Shown here in pieces: positions 25,367-34,596 of a stretch of 40,188 bases of DNA. The stretch's first letter is position 1. Every line of letters starts with the position of its first letter. The notes under the pieces were generated by a model that did no database searches, had not been told where the DNA came from, and saw nothing but the letters and a program-made list of their open reading frames with translations. Origin of the DNA: Rhodovulum kholense (lineage in GTDB: Bacteria; Pseudomonadota; Alphaproteobacteria; Rhodobacterales; Rhodobacteraceae); the NCBI RefSeq assembly GCF_003053725.1, contig NZ_QAYC01000025.1, positions 1-40,188 on the forward strand. The letters are read 5' to 3'. The position numbers were made by a program, and so were the translations under genes.

Positions 25367-27901
25367 ATGAACATGCATGTGGAACGCAGTTCCTCCGACG
25401 ACGCCGCAGAGATGATGCAGGCCCTGATCGGGGGCTCGGGAGCGATGGCGCAGGACCGGCTGGCGCTGATGACGGCGGTGGCCAGTGCGGCGCTGGAAAA
25501 CGCCGACCTGATGCGCGAGGTTGCCGGGCGGCATGGCAACCGCATGCTCGACACCCATTCGACCCGGGCGCGCGATCTGCTGGCGCAGATGCGCCGGCTG
25601 ATGGATGCCGCGCGAAGCTCGGGGACCGACCTGACGCCAGCGAGCCTCGCCGCCTCCTATCGCGACTATCTGCGCGATGCCGGCGAACGCTGGGTGCTGG
25701 CCATGGATGCGCTGCGCGAGCGCGGCGACATTTTTCGCGAGCACGAGGCGGCGGGCTGCCCACCCGTGCTGATCTACGATTACGAGGTGGTGATCGACGG
25801 GGCCGACCTGCCGCATCCCTGCAATTATCAGCTGTTGCGGATCCTGCCGCGCGACGGGATCGAGGTGTGGGACGACAAGCGGCCCTATATCATCATCGAC
25901 CCGCGCGCGGGCCATGGCGGCGGCATCGGCGGGTTCAAGCCAGACAGCCAGGTCGGTGTGGCGCTGAAGGAGGGCCATCCGGTCTATTTCGTGGCCTTCG
26001 GGCGCGATCCGAAGCCGGGCCAGACCATCGCCGATGTCTGCCGGGCCGAGGCGGAATTCGTGCGCGAGGTGACGCGGCTTCATCCCGAGGCCGCCAAGCC
26101 CGTTGTCATGGGCAACTGTCAGGGCGGCTGGGCGACGCTTCTGCTGGCGGCGACCAATCCCGACCTGACGGGGCCGATCGTGCTGAACGGCACCCCGGTC
26201 GCGACCTGGTCGGGCGAGGTCGGTCGGCACCCGATGCGCTATAATGGCGGCATCCTCGGCGGCACCGTGCAGCCGATGCTGTGGTCCGATCTGGGGGGCG
26301 GCCGCTTCGACGGCGCCAACCTGGTGACGAATTTCGAGCTTTTGAACCCCAGCCGTAACTATTTCCGCAAGTATTACGACATCTTCCGCGACATCGACCA
26401 GCCCGGCGCGCGCCAGCGCTTTCTGGAATTCGAACGCTGGTGGGGCGGCTTCTTCACGCTGAACGAGCCCGAGATCCGCTGGGTCGTCGAACAGCTTTTT
26501 GTCGGCAATCGGCTGACCAAGAACACCGCGATGCTGGAACCGGGGCGGCCGGTCGACCTCAAGATGATCCAGGCGCCGATCATCGTCTTCACCAGCCATG
26601 GCGACAACATCACGCCGCCGCAACAGGCGTTGAACTGGATCCTCGACGGCTATGCCGGGGTCGACGAGATCCGCATCCGTGGCCAGCGCATCGTCTACAT
26701 GATCCACGAAGAGGTTGGGCATCTGGGGATCTTCGTGTCCTCGAAGATCGCCAAGAAGGAACATACCGAGGTGTCCTCGACGCTGAAGACCATCGAGGCG
26801 CTGGCGCCCGGTCTTTACGAAATGAAGATCGACGCCGCCGAAGGCCGGGGCCAGAACCGCAAGTTCCTGGTCAGCTTCGCCGAACGGACCTTCGCGGATC
26901 TGGAAAAGATCTCGGGCGGGCGTGACGAAGAGGCGGCCTTTGCCGCAGTCTCGCGCATGAGCCATATCCAGTCCGAAGCCTATGACGCGATGGTCCGCCC
27001 GATCGTCCGGGCCTCGGTCAACCCGCAGGTGGCCGAGGCGACGCGGCGGCTGCATCCGCTGCGGCTGCAGCGGGCGATGATGTCGTCGATGAACCCCTGG
27101 ATCGCGCCGATCTCGACCGCGGCCCAGAAGGTGCGCGAGGACCGCAACCCGGCGGCCATCGACAACCCCTTCCTCTGGGCCGAACGCTTCGCCGCCGATC
27201 TGACCGAACAATGGATCGATTTCGGCCGCGACATGCGCGACGCCTGGTACGAGATGACCTTCTTCGCGCTCTGGAACACGCCCTGGGCGCGGGCCTTCGG
27301 CGCGCCCGAGGCGCTGCGGCGCACCCGCAAGTCGACGGCCGAGCTGCGCGCCCTGCCGATCGTGCAGACGGTGCTGTCGCATGTCGATCAGGGCGGGTTC
27401 GTCGAGGCGGTGATCCGCATGCTGATCCTGCTGGCCGAAAGCCGCGGATCGGTCCGGCGCGACCGGCTGGAACGCTCGGCGCGGGTGCTGAACCGCGACG
27501 AGCCCTTCGCCTCGTTGACGGCCGAGTGCCGCGCGCGCATCCTGCACGAACAGACGCTGATCGCGACCTACGACCCCGAGGGCGCGATCGAAACCCTGCC
27601 CAAGCTGTTGCGCGATCCCGAGGAACGCGAGCTGGCGGTGCGCGTCGTCCAGTATGTGCCGGGACCCATCGACGAGATGGCGCCGCACACGCTGGAAATG
27701 CTGCAACGCTTCCGGTCGGTTCTGGGCCTGAAGCCGCTGACCGCCGATGTCATCGACGACCCGCTGGCGCCTCCGGGCGCGGGCGCCCCCCGGGCCACGC
27801 GCGATGCGGTCGAGCATCCCGGACCCGAAGACAGCGTCAGCGAGACCCCGAAGCCTTTGGGCCGGGCAAAGGCGGGTGCAGAAGGAAAGACTGCTGAATG
27901 A
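25367..27901 (+). CDS. DUF3141 protein, PHA-synthase-like alpha/beta hydrolase
   Basis: 844 residues. After a helical N-terminal region (1-130) comes an alpha/beta-hydrolase core with a lipase-like box holding cysteine (MGNCQGGWA, Cys251) as in polyhydroxyalkanoate synthases, then Asp413 ([10 protein letters not shown]) and His452 (EEVGHLGIF). The Cys-Asp spacing (162) matches PHA synthases and Asp-His is somewhat longer. A further 350 residues of helical and disordered sequence, with a Pro/Gly-rich tail, have no known role. The gene is 11 bases after fabI and overlaps the next gene by 4. Polymer synthesis, polymer turnover or acyl transfer are all possible; no function is established for the family that I know of. 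Confidence 0.82.
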   Translation: MNMHVERSSSDDAAEMMQALIGGSGAMAQDRLALMTAVASAALENADLMREVAGRHGNRMLDTHSTRARDLLAQMRRLMDAARSSGTDLTPASLAASYRDYLRDAGERWVLAMDALRERGDIFREHEAAGCPPVLIYDYEVVIDGADLPHPCNYQLLRILPRDGIEVWDDKRPYIIIDPRAGHGGGIGGFKPDSQVGVALKEGHPVYFVAFGRDPKPGQTIADVCRAEAEFVREVTRLHPEAAKPVVMGNCQGGWATLLLAATNPDLTGPIVLNGTPVATWSGEVGRHPMRYNGGILGGTVQPMLWSDLGGGRFDGANLVTNFELLNPSRNYFRKYYDIFRDIDQPGARQRFLEFERWWGGFFTLNEPEIRWVVEQLFVGNRLTKNTAMLEPGRPVDLKMIQAPIIVFTSHGDNITPPQQALNWILDGYAGVDEIRIRGQRIVYMIHEEVGHLGIFVSSKIAKKEHTEVSSTLKTIEALAPGLYEMKIDAAEGRGQNRKFLVSFAERTFADLEKISGGRDEEAAFAAVSRMSHIQSEAYDAMVRPIVRASVNPQVAEATRRLHPLRLQRAMMSSMNPWIAPISTAAQKVREDRNPAAIDNPFLWAERFAADLTEQWIDFGRDMRDAWYEMTFFALWNTPWARAFGAPEALRRTRKSTAELRALPIVQTVLSHVDQGGFVEAVIRMLILLAESRGSVRRDRLERSARVLNRDEPFASLTAECRARILHEQTLIATYDPEGAIETLPKLLRDPEERELAVRVVQYVPGPIDEMAPHTLEMLQRFRSVLGLKPLTADVIDDPLAPPGAGAPRATRDAVEHPGPEDSVSETPKPLGRAKAGAEGKTAE

Positions 27902-29307
27902 AGATTACGGAAAACCGCACCTATGACGAGATCTCGGTGGGCGACAGCGCCGAGATCGTCCGGATCAGCACGGAAGACGATTTCTATGTCTTTGCCAGTG
28001 CTTCGGGGAACTACAACCCGATGCATCTGGGGCGGGTCGATGGCGATGGCGACGGGGCGACCGAGGCAGTCGCGCCCGCGATGTGGGAGGCCTCGCTGAT
28101 CTCGGCCGTTCTGGGTAACCTGCTGCCCGGTCCCGGAACGCTGTACCAGAGCCAGAGCCTGATCTTTCACGAACGCGCCCATGCCGGGGACGAGCTTCTG
28201 ACCCGGGTGAGGGTCGTCGAAAAGCGCCCGCCGAACCGGATCGTTCTGGAAACCCGGGTCGAACGCTGTTCGGACGGGGCGCTGGTGCTGGACGGCGAGG
28301 CCGAGGTCAAGGCGCCGCCGAAAAAGCTTGTGTTCAACGATCTGGAAATCCCCGGTCTGGTGATCGAGCGCCACCGGCATTTCGACGCGCTGATCGCGCA
28401 GGCCGAACCGCTGGCGCCGCTGCCGACGGCGGTGGTCTGCCCCGAAGAGGCGCGCTCGCTGGGCGGGGCACTTCTGGGCGCGCGGCACACGATCATCGCG
28501 CCGATCCTGATCGGCGATCCCGCGAAGATCACGGCGGCCGCCGCCGAGATCGGCGCCTCGCTGGCCGGGATCGAGATCGTCGAGGCGACGGATCACGAGC
28601 GCGCCGCGCATCTTGCGGTCGATCTGGTGGCGGGCGGCCGTGCGGCCGCGCTGATGAAGGGGCATCTGCACACCGACGTGCTACTGAAGGCCGCGCTGCG
28701 CAAGGAGAACGGCCTGCGCGCCGGGCGGCGCTTCACCCATGTCTTCGTGATGGACGTGCCGGGCGTGCCGCATCCGCTGCTGGTGACCGATGCCGCGATC
28801 AACATCGCGCCCGATCTGCGCACCAAGGTCGACATCGTGCAGAACGCCATCGACCTTGCGATTTCCATCGGGATAGAGGTGCCGAAGGTCGGCGTGCTGT
28901 CCGCAGTCGAGACGGTGAACCCCGACATTCCCTCGTCGCTCGATGCGGCGCTTCTGTCGAAGATGGCCGAGCGCGGCCAGATCCGGGGCGGCATGGTCGA
29001 CGGGCCGCTGGCGATGGACAATGCGGTCGATCTGACGGCCGCGCGTACCAAGGGCATCACCTCGCAGGTGGCGGGGCGGGCCGAGGTTCTGGTCGTGCCG
29101 AACCTCGATGCGGGCAACATGCTGGCCAAGCAGCTGGCCTATATCAGCCATGCCGAAGGCGCGGGCGTGGTGATGGGGGCGACCGTGCCGATCATCCTCA
29201 ATTCGCGGTCGGACGACGACAAGGCGCGTCTGGCCTCCTGTGCCGTGGCGACGCTGCACAATGCCCGGCTGCACGGGCTGATGCCGGCCCGGCGGGCTGC
29301 GGAGTAG
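27898..29307 (+). CDS. MaoC-like hydratase fused to phosphate acetyl/butyryltransferase
   Basis: 469 residues. Residues 1-150 form a MaoC-type hot-dog domain (YDEISVGD, then SGNYNPMHL and the [15 protein letters not shown] strand). Residues 160-469 are a PTA/PTB-type phosphotransacylase ([25 protein letters not shown], and a C-terminal segment with [17 protein letters not shown]). Such fusions are annotated as bifunctional enoyl-CoA hydratase/phosphate acetyltransferase. In (R)-hydratases the catalytic pair is Asp-x4-His; here Asn38 replaces the Asp, with His43 kept, so hydratase activity is doubtful. It overlaps the DUF3141 gene by 4 bases and precedes ackA by 4, so acyl-CoA to acyl-phosphate to acid plus ATP is a likely flow. 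Confidence 0.9.
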   Translation: MKITENRTYDEISVGDSAEIVRISTEDDFYVFASASGNYNPMHLGRVDGDGDGATEAVAPAMWEASLISAVLGNLLPGPGTLYQSQSLIFHERAHAGDELLTRVRVVEKRPPNRIVLETRVERCSDGALVLDGEAEVKAPPKKLVFNDLEIPGLVIERHRHFDALIAQAEPLAPLPTAVVCPEEARSLGGALLGARHTIIAPILIGDPAKITAAAAEIGASLAGIEIVEATDHERAAHLAVDLVAGGRAAALMKGHLHTDVLLKAALRKENGLRAGRRFTHVFVMDVPGVPHPLLVTDAAINIAPDLRTKVDIVQNAIDLAISIGIEVPKVGVLSAVETVNPDIPSSLDAALLSKMAERGQIRGGMVDGPLAMDNAVDLTAARTKGITSQVAGRAEVLVVPNLDAGNMLAKQLAYISHAEGAGVVMGATVPIILNSRSDDDKARLASCAVATLHNARLHGLMPARRAAE

Positions 29308-29311
29308 ACCC

Positions 29312-30520
29312 ATGTCGCATGTTCTGACCCTGAATGCGGGGTCCTCCTCGCTGAAATTCGGCTTTTTCCGTCTGAACGGCACGGTCGAGGACCCCGACCC
29401 GCGCATCGTCGGCTCGATCGAGCGGATCGGGGCGGGCGAGCGCGCCCATATCAAGGCCAAGCGGCAGGACGGCTTCGTGCTGATCGACCAGGAATTCGGG
29501 CGCAACCATGTGCCCGATCACGACACGGCCTTGGCCCGGGCTGTCGAGTTCCTGAAAGAGCAGCGCCCGCAGGCCAAGCTTGACGCCGTCGGTCACCGGG
29601 TGGTGCATGGCGGGCCCGATTATGACGAGCCGGTCGAACTGACCCAGACCGTGATGGACCGCCTTGCCCAGTTCGAGCCGCTGGCGCCGCTGCATCAGCC
29701 GCATAATCTGGCGGGTGCGCGTGCGGCGCTGAAGCTGTTTCCAGAGGCGGTGCAGCTGGCCTGCTTCGACACCGCCTTCCACCGCAACCATCCCTGGGTC
29801 AACGATACCTTCGCGATCCCGCGCAAGTATTACGACCAGGGTGTGCGGCGCTACGGGTTCCACGGGCTCAGCTATCAGTACATTTCCGAAACGCTGCACC
29901 AGATCGCGCCGCATCTGCATATGGGCCGGACCGTGGTCGCGCATCTGGGCAACGGCGCCTCGATGTGCGGGCTGATGGGCGGGCGCTCGGTCGCCTCGAC
30001 CATGGGCTTCTCGGCGCTCGACGGGCTGCCGATGGGCACCCGCTGCGGCCAGCTCGATCCGGGCGTGCTGCTTTACATGCTGATGAACGAGGGCATGACC
30101 CCGGCCGAGATCGAGGATGAGCTGTACCGCAAATCGGGGCTTCTGGGCCTATCGGGCCTCTCGAACGACATGCGCACGCTCGAGGCTGCGGGCACCGAGG
30201 AGGCGCGACAGGCCATCGACTATTTCGTCTTCCGCATCCGCCGCGAGCTGGGCGGGCTGGTCGCGGCGCTGGGCGGGATCAGCACCATGGTGTTCTGCGG
30301 CGGCATCGGCGAGAACTCGGCCCTGATCCGCGAAAAGGTCTGTGCGGGCATGGGCTGGATCGGGATGGAACTGGACGAGACCCGCAACATGCGCAATGAG
30401 CGCATCATCTCGACCGATTTCAGCCGGGTGCGCATCCTGATCATTCCCACCGACGAGGAAATCGTCATCGCCCGCGCGGCCCGCGACATGCTGGCCCGGC
30501 GTGCGGAGGCCGCGGCATGA
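29312..30520 (+). CDS. ackA: acetate kinase family enzyme
   Basis: 402-residue kinase that makes ATP from an acyl phosphate or the reverse. The family patterns NAGSSSLKFG at the N-terminus, the CFDTAFHRNHP segment, HLGNGASMCG and GGIGENS are all present. Length is normal. It follows the phosphotransacylase by 4 bases and overlaps the CoA-transferase gene by 4. Whether it prefers acetate, propionate or a longer acid such as butyrate cannot be read; the partner domain makes a short-chain acyl phosphate likely. Confidence 0.93.
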   Translation: MSHVLTLNAGSSSLKFGFFRLNGTVEDPDPRIVGSIERIGAGERAHIKAKRQDGFVLIDQEFGRNHVPDHDTALARAVEFLKEQRPQAKLDAVGHRVVHGGPDYDEPVELTQTVMDRLAQFEPLAPLHQPHNLAGARAALKLFPEAVQLACFDTAFHRNHPWVNDTFAIPRKYYDQGVRRYGFHGLSYQYISETLHQIAPHLHMGRTVVAHLGNGASMCGLMGGRSVASTMGFSALDGLPMGTRCGQLDPGVLLYMLMNEGMTPAEIEDELYRKSGLLGLSGLSNDMRTLEAAGTEEARQAIDYFVFRIRRELGGLVAALGGISTMVFCGGIGENSALIREKVCAGMGWIGMELDETRNMRNERIISTDFSRVRILIIPTDEEIVIARAARDMLARRAEAAA

Positions 30521-31170
30521 AGCGCGCGCTGAAACCGGCCGAGGCCGCCGAGATGATCCCCGAAGGCGCGGTGCTGCTGATTGGCGGCTTCATGGGCGTG
30601 GGCTCGCCGCACCGGCTGATCGACGCGCTGGTGGCGCGGGGCGTGGGCGGCTTCACCGTCGTCGCCAATGACACCGCGCGGCCGGGCAAGGACATCGGCA
30701 AGCTGATCGACGCCCGGCTGGTGGCGAAATGCATCGTCAGCCATATCGGTCTGAACCCCGAGACCCAGCGCCAGATGATCGCGGGCGATCTCGAGGTCGA
30801 GCTGGTGCCGCAGGGCACGCTGGTCGAACGCATCCGCGCGGGCGGCGTCGGGCTTGGCGGCGTGCTGACCGCCACGGGGCTTGGCACCGTCGTCGCCGAG
30901 GGCAAGCCGACGGTCGAGGTCGACGGCAAGACCTATCTTCTGGAAAAGCCGATCCGGGGCGATTTCGCGCTGATCGGGGCGCGGCAATGCGACTATGTCG
31001 GCAATCTCGAATACACCCTGACCGCGCATAACTTCAATCCGGTGATGGCGATGGCCGCCGACACGGTGATCGCCGAGCCGCATCACGTGATGCCCGTTGG
31101 GATGATCCCGCCCGATGCGGTCAAGACGCCCGGGGTGCTGGTCGACCATATTCTGGAAAGGCTGATCTGA
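30517..31170 (+). CDS. atoD: 3-oxoacid CoA-transferase subunit A (AtoD/ScoA type)
   Basis: 217-residue alpha subunit that moves CoA between short-chain acyl-CoA and a 3-oxo acid such as acetoacetate. It has the N-terminal GFMGVGSPHRLIDAL glycine-rich loop, VPQGTLVERIRAGG and GDFALIGARQCDYVGN. The ATG overlaps the ackA stop, and the beta-subunit start overlaps its own stop, so the genes form the tail of one operon. This links acid made by AckA to CoA thioesters or ketone bodies. Confidence 0.92.
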   Translation: MKRALKPAEAAEMIPEGAVLLIGGFMGVGSPHRLIDALVARGVGGFTVVANDTARPGKDIGKLIDARLVAKCIVSHIGLNPETQRQMIAGDLEVELVPQGTLVERIRAGGVGLGGVLTATGLGTVVAEGKPTVEVDGKTYLLEKPIRGDFALIGARQCDYVGNLEYTLTAHNFNPVMAMAADTVIAEPHHVMPVGMIPPDAVKTPGVLVDHILERLI

Positions 31171-31823
31171 TGGACGCCAAGGAAGTGATCGCCCGGCGCG
31201 TGGCGCAGGAGGTGCGCGAGGGGATGCTGGTCAATCTGGGGATCGGCCTGCCCTCGATGGTAGCGAATTTCGTGCCCGACGACATGCATGTCTTCTTTCA
31301 GGCCGAGAACGGGGTGATCGGGCTGGGCCAGCGGCCGCCGGACGGGATGGAGGACCGCGACCTGACCGATGCGGGCGGCGGTTTCGTAACCGCGGTGCCC
31401 GGGGCCGCCTCGATCGACAGTGCGATGAGCTTCGGGCTGATCCGGGGCGGGCATCTGGACATGACCGTGCTGGGCGGGCTGCAGGTGGACGAAAAGGGCC
31501 ATCTGGCCAACTGGATGGTGCCGGGCAAGATGGTGCCGGGGATGGGCGGCGCGATGGACCTGGTCTCGGGCGCGCGCCGGGTGATCGTGGCGATGGTCCA
31601 TGCCGCCAAGGGCGATCCGAAGATCGTGCCCGAATGCACCCTGCCGCTGACCGCGCTGCGCCGGGTCAGCCTGATCGTGACCGAGATGGCGGTGATCGAG
31701 CCGACCGACGAGGGTCTTGCCCTGCGCGAGCGCGGGCCGGGCGTCGCGGTCGACGACATTCTCGCGGCAACCGCGGCCCGGCTGATCGTGCCCGACGAGG
31801 TGCCGGAAATGGTCCTGGCCTGA
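31170..31823 (+). CDS. atoA: 3-oxoacid CoA-transferase subunit B (AtoA/ScoB type)
   Basis: 217-residue beta subunit carrying the catalytic glutamate: VFFQAENGVIGLG places it at Glu46, which forms the glutamyl-CoA intermediate in this family. NLGIGLPSMVAN and NWMVPGKMVPGMGGAMDLV are also typical. It is the last gene of the operon. A GC-rich stretch with weak hairpins follows (31826-31905), but no clear T run, so the terminator is not defined. Confidence 0.93.
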   Translation: MDAKEVIARRVAQEVREGMLVNLGIGLPSMVANFVPDDMHVFFQAENGVIGLGQRPPDGMEDRDLTDAGGGFVTAVPGAASIDSAMSFGLIRGGHLDMTVLGGLQVDEKGHLANWMVPGKMVPGMGGAMDLVSGARRVIVAMVHAAKGDPKIVPECTLPLTALRRVSLIVTEMAVIEPTDEGLALRERGPGVAVDDILAATAARLIVPDEVPEMVLA

Positions 31824-31963
31824 CGGGCCGGACCGGCAAGCTCTCCTGACCGACCGGATCGGCGCGGGCCCGCAAGGGGCCGGGCTCAGCAGGATTGTGC
31901 CGGGTCCGGCCCGGGGGGCTCATGGTGCGCGGACCGGCCAATGCTCCCAGAACAGGCTTGTAT

Positions 31964-31980
31964 CTTTCCGCGCGACAAGA
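31964..31980 (+). promoter_or_regulatory. 17-bp motif upstream of the LacI-family gene
   Basis: CTTTCCGCGCGACAAGA, 66 bases upstream of the LacI gene, shares 13 of 17 bases with CTTTTCGCGCGTAAAAA located 69 bases upstream of smoE. Its GC core and AT flanks suit an operator of a LacI-type repressor that controls both itself and the polyol operon; this is inferred. Confidence 0.45.
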
Positions 31981-32045
31981 AAAACTGATCGGGGGAAGAT
32001 AGCGGCCCGGCGCGTCGCGCGGGCCCGTTCAGGCTGCGGGGCCCG

Positions 32046-33071
32046 ATGAGCGAGGGAAAGATCAGGAACATGGAGGAATTCGCGGCGGTCAGCGGGCTGT
32101 CGCGCCCGACTGTCTCGAAGTACTTCCATGACCCGGCCAGCGTGCGCCCCTCGACCCGGGCGCGGATCGAGGCCGCGCTGGAAAAGCACGATTATCGCCC
32201 GAACATCTTCGCGATGAACCAGAACCGCAAGCTGACCAAGAATGTCGGTATCGTGGTGCCCTATCTGGCCGATCCCTTCTTCGCCGAGATTGCGCGCAAT
32301 CTTGAACAGCGCTGCATTGCCGCCGGATACCGCCCCACGCTGTACAGCGCCCATGGCGATCCGGCGCTGGAAAACGACATCCTCGACAGCCTGCGGTCGC
32401 TGAAACCGGCGGGCGTCCTCTTGGCGCCGCTGGGTCGGGTCTCGGACCTGCGCGCGATCGAGAAGTTCTGCGCCGATGTGCCGACGGTGCTGTTCGACAG
32501 CATGGTCGATGTGGCGGGTCTGACCTTCGTCGGGTCGGACAACCCGCAATTCGCGACGCTGATCGTCAACTACCTGTGCCGCACCGGCGAGCCGCCCTGC
32601 TTTTTCGAGATGAAGACCCCTTCGAACCCCAATGCCAACAAGCGGCGGCTGGGCTACATCCAGGCGATGGAGCGGCTCGGCCAGACGCCTCATGTCATCC
32701 GGGCCGAGGGCGAGGGCTGGAACTTCGAGGAAATCGGGCGGCGCGGCGGGGCCCGGGCGCTGGCCGAGGGGCAGGTCCGGACCGACACCGTGCTGTGCAG
32801 CAACGACCGGCTGGCCATCGGCTTTCTGACCGCCTGCTACGAGGCGGGGCTGAGGGTCGGGCATGGCGACCGCTGCGCGCTGCGGGTGGCGGGGCAGGAC
32901 GATCACCCGTTCTCGCGCTATGCCTGTCCGCCGCTGACCACGGTGGCGCAGGATTACGAGGCGATCTCCAGGCTTGCGGTCGAGACGCTGTTTCGCGTGA
33001 TCGCGGGCGATGCGCCCGCCGGGCAGTCGACGCTTTTCGAGGGGCGGCTGGTCATGCGGGACTCGGCCTGA
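32046..33071 (+). CDS. LacI-family transcriptional regulator of the polyol operon
   Basis: 341 residues. The N-terminal helix-turn-helix reads MEEFAAVSGLSRPTVSKYFH, followed by the hinge region (SVRPSTRARIEAALEKHDYR) and a periplasmic-binding-like ligand domain to the end (VGIVVPYLADPFFAEIARNL, C-terminal LTTVAQDYEAISRLAVETLF). Proximity to smoE, the only operon in the same direction, argues for control by sorbitol or mannitol. It could be activator or repressor; most LacI regulators of this kind repress until sugar binds. Confidence 0.88.
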   Translation: MSEGKIRNMEEFAAVSGLSRPTVSKYFHDPASVRPSTRARIEAALEKHDYRPNIFAMNQNRKLTKNVGIVVPYLADPFFAEIARNLEQRCIAAGYRPTLYSAHGDPALENDILDSLRSLKPAGVLLAPLGRVSDLRAIEKFCADVPTVLFDSMVDVAGLTFVGSDNPQFATLIVNYLCRTGEPPCFFEMKTPSNPNANKRRLGYIQAMERLGQTPHVIRAEGEGWNFEEIGRRGGARALAEGQVRTDTVLCSNDRLAIGFLTACYEAGLRVGHGDRCALRVAGQDDHPFSRYACPPLTTVAQDYEAISRLAVETLFRVIAGDAPAGQSTLFEGRLVMRDSA

Positions 33072-33082
33072 GTCTTCAAAAA

Positions 33083-33139
33083 CTTTTCGCGCGTAAAAAT
33101 AAATTGACGCAGCGGCCATGCCACCTGTAGCGTTAACGC
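33083..33139 (+). promoter_or_regulatory. smo promoter with two candidate operators
   Basis: The 17-bp motif CTTTTCGCGCGTAAAAA is at 33083-33099. A TTGACG -35 box follows at 33104-33109, with TGTAGC at 33126-33131 as a possible -10 (16-base spacing). The perfect palindrome GCGTTAACGC (33130-33139) overlaps the -10 region, as would suit a repressor. Assignment to the neighbouring LacI protein is inferred. Confidence 0.5.
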
Positions 33140-33167
33140 GTCACATCCAGATTTAGGGAGGAGACGG

Positions 33168-34469
33168 ATGTACGCGAAACACGCACTTCGTGCGGCGATG
33201 GCTTGTTTCCTGACGGTAGCGGGCATCGCGCAGGCGGATGTCATAACGATCGCCACCGTCAATAACGGCGACATGATCCGCATGCAGGGGCTGACCAGCG
33301 ACTTCACCGAAAAGACCGGCCATCAGGTCGAATGGGTGACCCTTGAGGAAAACGTGCTGCGCCAGCGGGTGACGACCGACATCACCACCAGGGGCGGCCA
33401 GTTCGACATCATGACCATCGGCATGTACGAAACCCCGATCTGGGGCGCGAATGGCTGGCTGGTGCCGCTGGACGACCTGCCGGCCGCCTATGATGCCGAC
33501 GACATCCTGCCCGCGATGCGCGACGGGCTTTCCCATGACGGCACGCTTTATGCCGCGCCCTTCTACGGCGAAAGCTCGATGATCATGTACCGCACCGACC
33601 TGTTCAAGCAGGCCGGGCTGACGATGCCCGAGGCGCCGACCTGGGACTTCGTGGCCGAGGCCGCGCGGCAACTGACCGACAAGGACAACGAGGTGTACGG
33701 CATCTGCCTGCGCGGCAAGGCGGGCTGGGGCGAGAACATGGCCTTTCTGACGGCTATGGGCAATTCCTTCGGCGCGCGCTGGTTCGACGAGGACTGGAAG
33801 GCGCAGTTCGACAGCGACGCCTGGAAAGAGACGCTGAGCTTTTATCTGGACCTGATGAATGATGCCGGGCCTCCGGGTGCGTCGAACAATGGCTTCAATG
33901 AGAACCTGTCGCTGTTCCAGCAGGGCAAATGCGCGATGTGGATCGACGCGACCGTCGCAGCCTCCTTCGTGACGAACCCCGCGGATTCGACCGTGGCCGA
34001 TCATGTGGGCTTTGCGCTTGCGCCCGACGACGGCAAGGGCAAGCGCGGCAACTGGCTCTGGGCCTGGGCGCTGGGTATTCCGGCAGGCACCCAGAAAGAG
34101 GCCGCGGCCAAGGCATTCATCGAATGGGCGACCTCGAAGGACTATCTTGCGCTGGTCGCCGAGAAGGAAGGCTGGGCCAATGTGCCGCCCGGCACGCGCG
34201 CCTCGCTTTATGCCAATCCCGAGTATGAGAAGGTGCCCTTTGCCGCGATGACGCTGAAGTCGATCGAGACGGCCGATCCGCTGCATCCGACCGTCGATCC
34301 GGTGCCCTATGTCGGCGTGCAGTTCGTGGCGATCCCGGAATTCGCGGGCATCGCGACCGAAGTCGGCCAGGAATTCTCGGCCGCGCTTGCCGGACAGCAA
34401 TCGGCCGACGAGGCGCTTCAGAAGGCGCAGGCCCTGACCACCGACGCGATGGAAGCCGCGGGCTACTAG
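33168..34469 (+). CDS. smoE: sorbitol/mannitol ABC transporter substrate-binding protein
   Basis: 433-residue periplasmic receptor. Signal peptide at MYAKHALRAAMACFLTVAGI with cleavage near QAD; the mature part is a cluster of the extracellular solute-binding family 1 type (ITIATVNNGDMIRMQGLTSD, MTIGMYETPIWGANGW, and WIDATVAASFVT). These match SmoE-type polyol receptors. GGGAGGAG upstream of ATG 33168 is a strong ribosome site, and a hairpin follows the gene, so it should be the most highly expressed member. Confidence 0.92.
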   Translation: MYAKHALRAAMACFLTVAGIAQADVITIATVNNGDMIRMQGLTSDFTEKTGHQVEWVTLEENVLRQRVTTDITTRGGQFDIMTIGMYETPIWGANGWLVPLDDLPAAYDADDILPAMRDGLSHDGTLYAAPFYGESSMIMYRTDLFKQAGLTMPEAPTWDFVAEAARQLTDKDNEVYGICLRGKAGWGENMAFLTAMGNSFGARWFDEDWKAQFDSDAWKETLSFYLDLMNDAGPPGASNNGFNENLSLFQQGKCAMWIDATVAASFVTNPADSTVADHVGFALAPDDGKGKRGNWLWAWALGIPAGTQKEAAAKAFIEWATSKDYLALVAEKEGWANVPPGTRASLYANPEYEKVPFAAMTLKSIETADPLHPTVDPVPYVGVQFVAIPEFAGIATEVGQEFSAALAGQQSADEALQKAQALTTDAMEAAGY

Positions 34470-34483
34470 GTCTTGCTCCTCCC

Positions 34484-34521
34484 GGTCCGGGGGCGCCGCG
34501 CCTGCGCGCGAGCCCCGGGCC
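34484..34521 (+). terminator. intercistronic hairpin after smoE
   Basis: GGTCCGGGGG (34484-34493) pairs with GCCCCGGGCC (34512-34521) in 8 of 10 positions plus one G-U. There is no T run, so it probably protects the smoE mRNA end or lets only part of the transcription continue. Confidence 0.45.
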
Positions 34522-34596
34522 GCCTGTCGCCCGAGATCGCCTTCCGGCGGTCCGGCTCCCGCTCCGCGCGCCGGAGACATCAGGAGAGGTTTCGTT

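Noticed and set aside
25337-27817. An 826-codon minus-strand frame opposite the DUF3141 gene
   Set aside because: Antisense shadow rich in His, Arg, Gln and Asp repeats without domain features.
31826-31905. GC-rich inverted repeats after atoA as a terminator
   Set aside because: Only 5-bp stems without a T run; not strong enough to call.
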